A stretch of 5,815 bases of DNA from JBFHNV01 sp965365655 (GTDB taxonomy: Bacteria; Pseudomonadota; Gammaproteobacteria; HK1), in assembly GCA_965365655.1 (NCBI GenBank), contig CBDUCN010000322.1:1-5815 (forward strand). Direction: 5' to 3'. The notes beneath the pieces are model-generated. The model was not told where the DNA came from. It did not search any database and saw nothing but the letters and a program-made list of their open reading frames with translations. A program made the translations under genes and the position numbers. Shown piece after piece: positions 1 to 5,132 of this stretch. The first letter of the stretch is position 1. Every line of letters begins with the position of its first letter.

Positions 1-521
1 GACATCTTCTTCCAGGTCTTGCCGATGATGTCCACCCACTTGGCCTCGTCGTACTCGGGGTGCTTGTCGGCGAACTCCTGGAGGTAGTGCTCGAGGAACA
101 CCAGGTCGGTCACGTCCTCGAGCAGCTGGGTGTCTGGATTCTCCTTGATGCGCCGCTTCGCGACGGCGTCCTCCACCCTGGCGATGGTCTGCTGCGCGCA
201 TCCGGCCTGCGCGAGCAGCCTGCCGGCCGTCTCGGCGTGGAACTTGTAGAGATCCTTGCGCCACTTCAGGTAGCCGATGCGGTCCATCGGGTAGGCGTCG
301 CGCGGGCTCTTCCAGCGCTGCACGTGCTGTGCGCGTATCGCGAGCTTGACCGCGTCGTCGGCGTCAGGCGCGAAGCGGGCGAGCATGTCGCTCATGCGCT
401 CGGAGTACAGCAGCTCTTTGGGCCAGCGCCTGCCGTCGGCGAAGACCTCGTTCGGATCCTCTCCGTTGGCGGCGTCGATCAGCGCCATCGCGCTGCTGAA
501 AGCCGGGTCCTGCTGGCCCAT
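1..521 (-). CDS. DUF4202 family protein, 3' end beyond window edge
   Basis: The minus strand is open from the ATG at 521-519 to the window edge, giving 173 residues with the C-terminus missing (about 20 residues if it matches the family length I recall, about 190-200). The pattern fits DUF4202: an N-terminal AMALIDAANGEDPN segment (11-24), LLYSERM (37-43), RAQHVQRWKSPRDAYP (63-78), GYLKWRKDLYKFHAE (83-97) and LLEDVTDLVFLEHYL (133-147). The biochemical role of DUF4202 is not established to my knowledge; some plant relatives carry misleading amidotransferase names. The repeated His, Arg, Trp and Asp residues in the conserved blocks could form an active site, but that is inference. No signal peptide or membrane segment is seen, so it is probably cytoplasmic. 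A GAGGGG element lies about 10 nt upstream of the start and supports it. It is third in a minus-strand gene row but separated by 221 nt, so it may have its own promoter. Family call fairly sure; function unknown. Confidence 0.85.
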   Translation of the reverse strand, partial: MGQQDPAFSSAMALIDAANGEDPNEVFADGRRWPKELLYSERMSDMLARFAPDADDAVKLAIRAQHVQRWKSPRDAYPMDRIGYLKWRKDLYKFHAETAGRLLAQAGCAQQTIARVEDAVAKRRIKENPDTQLLEDVTDLVFLEHYLQEFADKHPEYDEAKWVDIIGKTWKKM

Positions 522-742
522 GAGATGCCGTCCCCTCGGCGCTATGAGCGGTCGCGCGGCGACGCGCGCAATCGGAAATCCTGCGGCGACGCGCGCGATG
601 AGCAATCACATGGCGACGCGCGCAATGACCAGCCGCGTCGTCGTGCGCGGCGGGAGCGGTCTCGCGCCCGCGTCCGGGCCGCGGTTCCCGTCACCAGGGC
701 AGGCCCCGGGCGCGTGCCCGCAGCCCCGCGCGCGGGCCGCTC
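522..742. other. 221-nt intergenic region upstream of the DUF4202 gene
   Basis: This stretch separates the stop of the 144-aa gene from the DUF4202 start. Besides the 27-bp repeats at 556-636 it holds a self-complementary CCCGCGCGCGGG at 725-736, just downstream of the 144-aa gene's stop. That could fold into a short hairpin, but no T-tract follows on the minus strand, so I do not call it a terminator. I see no convincing -35/-10 pair and no plausible small gene; the codable frames are dominated by arginine, alanine and proline. Confidence 0.5.
556..636. repeat. 27-bp imperfect tandem repeat, three units
   Basis: Three consecutive 27-bp units (556-582, 583-609, 610-636) share the 12-bp core GGCGACGCGCGC, found at 558-569, 585-596 and 612-623 with exactly 27-bp spacing, followed by a purine-AT. 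The rest of each unit has diverged. The array lies in the gap between the 144-aa gene and the DUF4202 gene, 35 to 115 nt upstream of the DUF4202 start. The period is a multiple of three and the plus strand could encode a 9-residue repeat, but that frame is arginine/alanine-rich and looks like GC-rich noise. A role as protein-binding sites or a leader structure for DUF4202 is possible; a neutral slippage repeat is equally possible. Confidence 0.7.
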
Positions 743-1177
743 TCAAAGCCGCGCGATCGCGGCCTTCAGCGCGTCGCGCCGGGCCTCGAGCGTCGCGATC
801 GCGGCGTCGGCGCGCGCGCCCACGGACTCGCCGTGCGCGAACTGTCCGTAGGGCTGCACGATGTCCACCTCGTCGACGATGCCCAGCGAGTCCTTGAGGG
901 CGACGCCGCTCGCGCCGGTGATCGCGGCCGCGGCGTCCTTCTGCTCGAGGTGCAGCCGGTGCAGGGCCTTCGCGCGCTCGGCCCCGACAGCGATGATCGC
1001 GGTGTACTTGTTCTCGACCGCGTCGGTATCCCCGGAGCACTCGCGCCACAGCGCGATCGCCTGCTCCATGTTGCGCTCCATCGACGCGAGCGCGGCGGCG
1101 CACGCATCACGCTCGGCGGCGCGCGACGCGTCCCAGCCCGCGACGGTGTCGGTGAGTCGTTGCAGCAGCGCACTCAC
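743..1177 (-). CDS. Hypothetical 144-aa helical protein
   Basis: I do not recognise this protein. It starts at a GTG (1177-1175), only 3 nt after the stop of the upstream 67-aa gene, and ends at TGA 745-743. No clear Shine-Dalgarno sequence precedes the GTG, so translation is probably coupled to the upstream gene. The composition is natural for a folded protein, unlike the arginine/proline-rich overlapping frames on both strands. It is alanine-rich and looks almost wholly helical: residues about 1-55 and 60-100 have amphipathic heptad-like spacing, and the last 25 residues (DAAIATLEARRDALKAAIARL) could form a short coiled coil. A central stretch, GIVDEVDIVQPYGQFAHG, is less helical and may be a loop or conserved patch. 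There is no signal peptide, membrane segment or metal-binding cluster. It may act with the small protein encoded just upstream. Reality of the gene is likely; function unknown. Confidence 0.7.
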   Translation of the reverse strand: MSALLQRLTDTVAGWDASRAAERDACAAALASMERNMEQAIALWRECSGDTDAVENKYTAIIAVGAERAKALHRLHLEQKDAAAAITGASGVALKDSLGIVDEVDIVQPYGQFAHGESVGARADAAIATLEARRDALKAAIARL

Positions 1178-1180
1178 GGC

Positions 1181-1384
1181 TCAGGAGGCCCCGGTCCACG
1201 CGTCGAAGCTGTCCGCGTCCGAGCTCTCGCCGTGCTCGAAGCCGGCCTCGTAGGCCTCGGTGACGCGCTGCTCCTCGCGCTTCGGATTCTGCATGTAGCC
1301 GGCGATCCATCCCTGGATGTAGTCTCGCTGCACGCCGGCCTTCTCCATCCGGTCGATTGAGTTGTAGTAGAACTCTCTGTCCAC
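1181..1384 (-). CDS. Conserved-looking small acidic protein, 67 aa
   Basis: The GTG at 1384-1382 is preceded by GGGAGA about 6 nt upstream, a good Shine-Dalgarno match, and opens a 67-residue frame ending at TGA 1183-1181. The frame stays open further upstream to an ATG at 1522-1520, but those extra residues look non-coding and would cover the whole divergent promoter region, so I reject that start. The protein begins MDREFYYNSIDRMEKAGVQR and continues DYIQGWIAGYMQNPKREEQR, then EAYEAGFEHGE and an acidic tail ending FDAWTGAS. It is rich in aromatic and acidic residues, with paired GW.AGY and EAYEAG segments that resemble two short helices facing each other. No signal peptide, membrane segment or cysteine is present. 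It looks like a genuine conserved small protein, but I cannot name a family. It heads a minus-strand unit with the 144-aa gene, whose GTG lies 3 nt downstream of this stop. Confidence 0.8.
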   Translation of the reverse strand: MDREFYYNSIDRMEKAGVQRDYIQGWIAGYMQNPKREEQRVTEAYEAGFEHGESSDADSFDAWTGAS

Positions 1385-1434
1385 GCGGGTTCTCCCGGCC
1401 GGCTGCCCGCAGCCTGCGCGATCCTGACCGCCGG

Positions 1435-1464
1435 AGTCTAGGAACGCGTGCGCGCGGCGGGCAA
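1435..1464 (-). promoter_or_regulatory. Possible sigma-70 promoter for the 67-aa/144-aa genes
   Basis: On the minus strand a TTGCCC (1464-1459, 4 of 6 matches to TTGACA) is separated by 18 bp from TAGACT (1440-1435, 4 of 6 to TATAAT). Transcription would begin near 1428, giving a leader of about 45 nt with the GGGAGA ribosome-binding site at its end. The -35 element sits in the only AT-rich patch (GCAATATTTCC, 1461-1471) of the divergent intergenic region. The match is moderate and rests on inspection alone. Confidence 0.35.
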
Positions 1465-1481
1465 TATTTCCATGTGGATAG

Positions 1482-1500
1482 GGCCCCTCGCGACGGGGCT
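1482..1500 (+). other. Small hairpin in the leader of the reductase-like gene
   Basis: GCCCC (1483-1487) and GGGGC (1495-1499) form a 5-bp GC stem with a 7-nt loop, extendable by one G-T pair at 1482/1500. It ends about 9 nt upstream of the AGGA ribosome-binding site (1509-1512) of the gene at 1521. It could modulate ribosome access or be chance in such GC-rich DNA. No T-tract follows, so it is not a terminator. Confidence 0.3.
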
Positions 1501-1520
1501 GCGCCGCCAGGATGCCGTAC

Positions 1521-2504
1521 ATGAGCTACCGGGTCGAGTTCGTTCCGTCGGGCAGGCGCTTCGTCGCCGAGCGCGGCGAGACCGTGCTCGAGGCGGCGCT
1601 GCGCTGCGGGCTGTCGCCCGCGTACGGCTGCGCGAACGGCAGCTGCGGGGAGTGCCTCGCGCGGGTGGTCGACGGCGAGGTGGAGGCCACCCGCTTCAGC
1701 GACTTTCCGCTTCGCGCGGCGGACCGGGCGGCCGGGGCGGTGCTGCTGTGCGCGTGCGCGCCGCTGAGCGACCTGGTGATCGAGGTCGCGGAGGCGTCCT
1801 CGGCCGAGGACATCCCGGCGCAGTCCGTGCGCGCCCGGGTGCACGCGGTCGAGGACCTGGGCGGGGCCGTCGCCCTCAGGCTGAAGGTGATGCGCGGCGG
1901 CGCGTTCCGCTTCCTCGCGGGGCAGCGGGTGCGGCTGTCCGCGTCCGGTGGCGTCGACGCGGAGCATGCGCTCGCGAGCTGCCCGTGCGACGCGGTGAAC
2001 CTCGAGCTGCACCTGGACCCGGCGGCGAGCCCCGCGGAGCGGGCGCTGGCGTCGCTGGCGCGCAACGACAAGGTGACGGTGGAGGGTCCCCGCGGCGGGA
2101 TGACGCTGGACGAGGGCGCCGGCCGGCCGCTGCTGTTCGTGTGCTCGGGGACGGGCTTCGGCCCGATCAAGGGCATCGTCGAGCACGTGATCAACCGCGA
2201 GCTGGATCTGCCCGTGCGGCTGGTGCGCGTCGAGGACGCCGGCGCCGTGCCCTACCTGCACAACTACTGCCGCGCGTGGGCCGACGCCTTCGACGACTTC
2301 CAGTACCGGGTCGCGGAGCGCGCGCCCGGCCTGGCCGGGCTCGCACGCGCCCTCGCGGCGGAGGACGCGGCCCGCTTCGACGCGTACGTGAGCGGCGAGC
2401 CGGCGTTCCTGGACGCCGCGGTGCGGTGCCTGGTGGACGCCGGGTGCGAGTCGCGGCGCGTCTTCGCTTCAGCGCCGCACGGCGAACCGGCCGGCGGCGC
2501 CTGA
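1521..2504 (+). CDS. [2Fe-2S] ferredoxin / FNR-like reductase fusion with degenerate FAD motif
   Basis: The 327-aa product is built like the electron-transfer reductases of ring-hydroxylating oxygenases and CDP-6-deoxyglucoseen reductases. Residues 1-92 are a plant-type [2Fe-2S] domain with ligands C37, C42, C45 and C77 (GCANGSCGEC, then LLCAC). Residues about 100-200 match the flavin-binding barrel (AGQRV at 133-137, VEGPRGG at 187-193), and about 201-318 the NAD(P)-binding domain (CSGTGFGPIKGIVEH at 208-222, YVSGEPAFLDA at 289-299). Several cofactor residues are changed: the family's R-x-Y-S flavin motif aligns to A147-E-H149-A150 before LAS, and the Cys of the usual C-G-P near the C-terminus is S291. 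ATG 1521 is chosen because AGGA lies 8 nt upstream; an in-frame ATG at 1512 overlaps that site. The gene is divergent from the 67-aa gene and convergent with the 190-aa gene, with no oxygenase partner adjacent. Family is sure; whether it binds FAD or NAD(P)H is not. Confidence 0.9.
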   Translation: MSYRVEFVPSGRRFVAERGETVLEAALRCGLSPAYGCANGSCGECLARVVDGEVEATRFSDFPLRAADRAAGAVLLCACAPLSDLVIEVAEASSAEDIPAQSVRARVHAVEDLGGAVALRLKVMRGGAFRFLAGQRVRLSASGGVDAEHALASCPCDAVNLELHLDPAASPAERALASLARNDKVTVEGPRGGMTLDEGAGRPLLFVCSGTGFGPIKGIVEHVINRELDLPVRLVRVEDAGAVPYLHNYCRAWADAFDDFQYRVAERAPGLAGLARALAAEDAARFDAYVSGEPAFLDAAVRCLVDAGCESRRVFASAPHGEPAGGA

Positions 2505-2507
2505 ACG

Positions 2508-2524
2508 GGCCCGCTCAGCGGGTC
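2508..2524. terminator. Possible bidirectional hairpin between convergent genes
   Basis: GGCCCGC (2508-2514) pairs with GCGGGTC (2518-2524) in a 7-bp stem with one G-T pair and the 3-nt loop TCA. It lies 3 nt after the stop of the reductase-like gene, and its loop is the stop codon of the convergent minus-strand gene. Position between two converging stops suits a shared terminator, but there is no T-tract on either side, so it would be atypical or Rho-assisted. Confidence 0.4.
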
Positions 2525-3087
2525 GCGAACAGGTTGCCGAACGCGGGCGCGAGCTTCTCGTGCACTTCCGGCGCCGAGACCTCCATGACCTGGTCGAGCA
2601 CCCAGCGGTTGGTCTGCGACGTGCCGAGCGCGCGCAGCACGCCGTCTCCGAAGCAGCGCAGCGCGTCGAAGCCCGGCTGGCCGTCGACGAAGGTCGCGTG
2701 GGCGTAGCTCGCGAGGCGCTCGTTGAGGGCGGCGACGAACGGCGCGCGGTACTCCCCGGGGCCGGCGATCTCCTCGAGGTTCTCCTGCATCAGGTCGGCG
2801 AGGCGCCGCCCGAGGGTCACGATCAGCGCGCCGCGCTCCGTGTCGTCCAGCGCGCCGTAGGCGAGGCGATCGCACACGTGGAGCTGGAACGCGCAGAACT
2901 CGGTGAGCACGCCGACCCGCTCGCGGTCGGAGGCGTACTCGAAGCCCTGGCGGTGCAGCTCCTTCGCGTGCTCCAGCGACAGCCTCCAGATGATGAACGC
3001 GAGGGCCCGAGCGTTGTCCTCCACCGCCTTGCCGGCGGCAGGGTTGCGCCCGGAGTGGTGCCACTTGCTCTTGATTCGGATGGCCAT
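2515..3087 (-). CDS. Conserved-looking hypothetical protein, 190 aa
   Basis: The frame runs from ATG 3087-3085 to TGA 2517-2515. I do not know a named family, though the sequence has the feel of a conserved proteobacterial protein: a basic start MAIRIKSKWHHSGR, a long helical segment with ALAFIIWRLSLEHAKELHRQ (28-47), TEFCAFQLHVCDRLAYG (62-78), LGRRLADLMQEN (92-103) and GPGEYRAPFVAALNERL (109-125). It appears all-helical and soluble; the hydrophobic stretches are amphipathic rather than membrane-spanning. C65 and C72 with H70 and D73 lie together but match no metal-site signature I know. The ribosome-binding site is weak. It starts opposite a 353-nt intergenic region and ends 10 nt from the convergent reductase-like gene. 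The opposite strand is also open for long stretches, but those frames are low-complexity and poor in Lys, Asn and Phe. Gene is real; role unknown. Confidence 0.82.
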   Translation of the reverse strand: MAIRIKSKWHHSGRNPAAGKAVEDNARALAFIIWRLSLEHAKELHRQGFEYASDRERVGVLTEFCAFQLHVCDRLAYGALDDTERGALIVTLGRRLADLMQENLEEIAGPGEYRAPFVAALNERLASYAHATFVDGQPGFDALRCFGDGVLRALGTSQTNRWVLDQVMEVSAPEVHEKLAPAFGNLFATR

Positions 3088-3133
3088 CGCGGCGGCGGCT
3101 CGGGGGATATCTCGGATGGGATACGCCGGGTCC

Positions 3134-3149
3134 CTGCCCTTGCGGGCAG
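3134..3149. other. Hairpin in the leader of the 190-aa gene
   Basis: CTGCCC (3134-3139) and GGGCAG (3144-3149) form a perfect 6-bp stem around a TTGC loop. It lies about 46 nt upstream of the minus-strand start at 3087, probably within the transcript leader or promoter of that gene. No T-tract follows on either strand. It could be an operator half-site pair or a leader structure. Confidence 0.35.
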
Positions 3150-3294
3150 TCCGTTCCGGGGGGCAAGGTTAGCAGCGTGGAGACGGATTCCGTCGTTCCC
3201 CGGCCTGCGTCCGGCGCGCGGATGCGCAGAGGAGGCCTGGCGCGCGATGGACGGCGCATTCCGGGGACCGCGGCAGCGCGGGCACGCGCAGGAG

Positions 3295-3311
3295 GGGCCG
3301 TCTGACGGCCC
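3295..3311. promoter_or_regulatory. 17-bp near-perfect palindrome, possible operator
   Basis: GGGCCGTC (3295-3302) is the exact reverse complement of GACGGCCC (3304-3311) around a single T. It sits mid-way in the divergent intergenic region, 130 nt upstream of the plus-strand start at 3441. The tight symmetry suits a dimeric regulator binding DNA better than a terminator, since no T-tract follows. Chance is possible in this GC-rich background, and no second copy was noticed in the window. Confidence 0.35.
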
Positions 3312-3395
3312 GGTCGGGCAGGCCCGGGCGCGCGGTGCTGCCGCGCGACGGCGAGCGGCGCGGCACGCACGGCCGGGGGTGCGGATCACGCCGCC

Positions 3396-3434
3396 GGGAT
3401 GCGGGCACCGGGGCACGGGAATGCGGGCACGGGG
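3396..3434. repeat. Two 18-bp direct repeats just upstream of a start codon
   Basis: The segments 3396-3413 and 3417-3434 both read approximately GGGATGCGGGCAC followed by a run of G, with a 1-bp shift between them (period 21 bp). A third partial copy, GGGGATGCGC, covers 3431-3440. The last G-run also serves as the ribosome-binding site of the gene at 3441. Each copy carries an ATG in a ribosome-binding-site-like context, so duplication may have produced decoy starts at 3399 and 3435. Confidence 0.55.
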
Positions 3435-3440
3435 ATGCGC

Positions 3441-4487
3441 ATGAGTGAACTCGATCTCGCGCGGACGAGCGCCGGCGTGCAGCGCAACTGCGACGTCAGC
3501 GACGCGCAGTTCGCACGCGGCTACTCGCTGTGCGTCTACCTCCTGAAGATGCGCGAGCTGTACCGGTGGGAGAAGGGTGTGGCGCTGGGCGCCGCGCTGC
3601 CGCGCGAGGCCGTCGGCGACTGGGTGGAGTCGCGCGAGGCGATGTGGGACGGGCTGGAGGAGGCCGCCCTCGCGCCGGTGCCGGTGGGCGCGCGCGCGTT
3701 CGACCCGTTCGACGTGGACGGGATCAACGCGTGCCTGCACGACAGCGGGCTCGTGTACGGCGGCGGCATCGGGCGTTTCGGCCAGCCGAACTTCTTCCTC
3801 GCCCGGCTCGGGCGCGTCGAGCGCGTGGACGGGCTCACGGTGCTGGTGTGCGGGCCGGAGCTGGCCCGTGACCTCACCGCGCCGCCGGCGATGCTGCTCG
3901 GCGACCGCGCGTTCGTGCGCCGCGAGTCCCTGAAGCGCCAGCTCTGGGAGTCGGTCGACGAATGGCGGTGGCGCCGCCCGCCGGGGCCCGTCGCGTGGCT
4001 GCACGATCACTACGGCTTCGCCGACGGCGTGGACGCCGCGCTGGAGCGCATGGTGGACGACGAGATCGACTCCGCGATCCTCCACGAGCGCGGCGAGCAC
4101 CGGCTGCGCAGCGAGCTGGGCGAGGCGTGGCCGGAGGTCATCGCGGGCTTCGCGGGCGGGCCGCACGAGCTCGTGCTGCGCGCGGTGGGGGACCACCTGG
4201 CCGACGCGCTGGTGACGCTGCCGGCCATCGTCGAGCGCGAGGACGGCGCGGCCCTGGTGCGCTTCCTCGCCGGGCTTCGCGGCCATCGCAAGGACCTCGC
4301 GCCGGCGCTGGTGTCCGCGCTGGCGGCCTGGCCGGGGCGGCGCCAGTGGTCGGATCTGCCCGCGCTCGTCGAGCGCGCCCGGGCGCACTGGCAGCGCGCC
4401 GCCGCCGGGATCGCCGAGCGCCACCGCGAGCGCCCGGACGCCGTGGCCGGGATGTTGCACCCGGACGCGCTGCGCTTCGCCGCGTGA
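3441..4487 (+). CDS. Uncharacterised 348-aa protein, possibly Sfum_1244-like
   Basis: The chosen ATG (3441) follows GGGG by 6 nt; ATG 3435 is an alternative, adding two residues, and ATG 3399 adds 14 that look like repeat-derived noise. The N-terminus has NCDVSDAQFARGYSLCVYLL (16-35) running into KMRELYRWEKG (36-46), then WVESREAMWDGLEEA (61-75), a FDPFDVDGIN block (87-96), YGGGIGRFGQPNFFLARL (106-123) and DLTAPPAM (144-151). The C-terminal half is helical, with ILHERGEHR (213-221) and VGDHLADALVTLP (249-261). This resembles a conserved family I recall by the provisional name Sfum_1244; that link is from memory and unverified. H215, E216, E219, H252 and D255 could form a metal site, but this is inference. 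No signal peptide or membrane segment is seen. The stop overlaps the GTG start of the P4H-like oxygenase by 4 nt, so the two are probably co-translated and functionally linked. Confidence 0.85.
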   Translation: MSELDLARTSAGVQRNCDVSDAQFARGYSLCVYLLKMRELYRWEKGVALGAALPREAVGDWVESREAMWDGLEEAALAPVPVGARAFDPFDVDGINACLHDSGLVYGGGIGRFGQPNFFLARLGRVERVDGLTVLVCGPELARDLTAPPAMLLGDRAFVRRESLKRQLWESVDEWRWRRPPGPVAWLHDHYGFADGVDAALERMVDDEIDSAILHERGEHRLRSELGEAWPEVIAGFAGGPHELVLRAVGDHLADALVTLPAIVEREDGAALVRFLAGLRGHRKDLAPALVSALAAWPGRRQWSDLPALVERARAHWQRAAAGIAERHRERPDAVAGMLHPDALRFAA

Positions 4488-5080
4488 GCGCCGCCCCCGA
4501 AGCGGTCACGCTGCGCGAGCTGGCCCCGGGCAGCTTCATCTACGAGCAGCGCGCCGCGCTCGCGCCGGCGCTGTGCCGCGACGCGATCGCGCGCTTCGAG
4601 GCCGCGGCCGGCGAGCAGTACCCCGGCCGCATCGGGCAGCAGGCGCTCGAGGACCGCAGCATCAAGCGCTCCACCGACCTCGTGGTCAGCGGCAAGGCGC
4701 ACTGGCGCGACGTCGACCGCGCGCTGTTCCGCTCGCTCGCCCTCGCGCTGCGCACCCTCGCGCGGCGCCACCCGTTCTTCGGCAGCGGCTTCAAGGACAT
4801 GGGCTACGCGATCCAGCGCACCGAGCCGGGCGAGCACTACCACTGGCACATCGACGGCGGAAGCCACGCGTTCAGCCACCGCCAGCTCGTCGCGATCTGG
4901 TACCTCAACGACGTCGCGGGGCCCGGCGGCGAGACCGAGTTCCGCGCGCAGGCGGTGAAGATCACGCCGGAGGAAGGCAAGCTGGTGCTGTTCCCGCCGT
5001 TCTGGACCCACGAGCACCGCGGCGTGACCCTGCAGGCCGGCGTGAAGTACATCGCGACCACCTGGGTGGTGTTCGCCTGA
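4484..5080 (+). CDS. Prolyl-4-hydroxylase-like 2-oxoglutarate/Fe(II) dioxygenase
   Basis: The 198-aa product belongs to the P4H-type 2-oxoglutarate/Fe(II) oxygenases, which couple 2-oxoglutarate decarboxylation to substrate hydroxylation. The double-stranded beta-helix covers about residues 105-198. Iron ligands are H122 and D124 (HYHWHIDGG) and H178 (WTHEHRGV); K188, ten residues after H178, is in the place of the 2-oxoglutarate carboxylate anchor, as in collagen-type P4Hs. PGGETEF (147-153) and EEGKLVLFPPFWTH (163-176) are typical of the fold. The N-terminal part contains LRELAPGSFIY (10-20) and KRSTDLVVSG (61-70). No signal peptide is seen, so it is probably cytoplasmic. The start is GTG 4484, inside a GTGA overlap with the preceding stop; no ribosome-binding site is visible, which fits translational coupling. 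The substrate cannot be told from sequence; the gene's tie to the uncharacterised 348-aa protein is the best clue. Catalytic residues are all present, so activity is expected. Confidence 0.93.
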   Translation: MSAAPEAVTLRELAPGSFIYEQRAALAPALCRDAIARFEAAAGEQYPGRIGQQALEDRSIKRSTDLVVSGKAHWRDVDRALFRSLALALRTLARRHPFFGSGFKDMGYAIQRTEPGEHYHWHIDGGSHAFSHRQLVAIWYLNDVAGPGGETEFRAQAVKITPEEGKLVLFPPFWTHEHRGVTLQAGVKYIATTWVVFA

Positions 5081-5084
5081 GCCC

Positions 5085-5096
5085 GCCGCGCGCGGC
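5085..5096. other. 12-bp perfect palindrome between the two oxygenase genes
   Basis: GCCGCGCGCGGC at 5085-5096 is self-complementary and lies 4 nt after the stop of the P4H-like gene, in the 52-nt gap before the PiuC-like gene. It may fold weakly in RNA and dampen read-through, but lacks a T-tract. In this base composition it could well be chance. Confidence 0.25.
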
Positions 5097-5132
5097 GCTC
5101 CCGCGACGCCACCCCCGACGACGGACGGCAGC

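Larger units (their letters stand above)
3088..3440. other. 353-nt intergenic region between divergent genes
   Basis: This is the largest non-coding stretch and should hold promoters for both the 190-aa gene (minus) and the three-gene unit (plus). I find no convincing -35/-10 pair on either strand. It contains three notable structures, annotated separately: a hairpin at 3134-3149, a near-perfect palindrome at 3295-3311, and short direct repeats at 3396-3434. Short open frames here are arginine/proline-rich and unsupported by ribosome-binding sites. No tRNA-like fold was seen. Confidence 0.5.

Noticed and set aside
725..736. GC palindrome as a rho-independent terminator after the 144-aa gene
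   Set aside because: Only a CG-alternating self-complement with no usable loop and no downstream T-tract on the minus strand.
60..897. Long plus-strand open frames over the DUF4202 and 144-aa genes
   Set aside because: They are shadows on the opposite strand: low-complexity Arg/Ala/Ser-rich translations, no ribosome-binding site, and they run through the 27-bp repeat and two minus-strand genes with natural protein composition.
1441..1520. A plus-strand sigma-70 promoter for the reductase-like gene in the AT-rich patch
   Set aside because: AATATT and GGATAG were considered as -10 elements, but no acceptable -35 lies 16-18 bp upstream of either.
1385..1522. N-terminal extension of the 67-aa protein back to an ATG at 1522
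   Set aside because: The added 46 residues have non-coding character, would overlap the divergent gene's start, and ignore the good GGGAGA site before the GTG at 1384.
2823..4460. A 545-codon minus-strand open frame
   Set aside because: It spans the intergenic region and runs antisense to the 348-aa gene; its translation is dominated by Arg, Ala, Pro and His with almost no Lys, Phe or Asn, as expected for the reverse of a high-GC gene.
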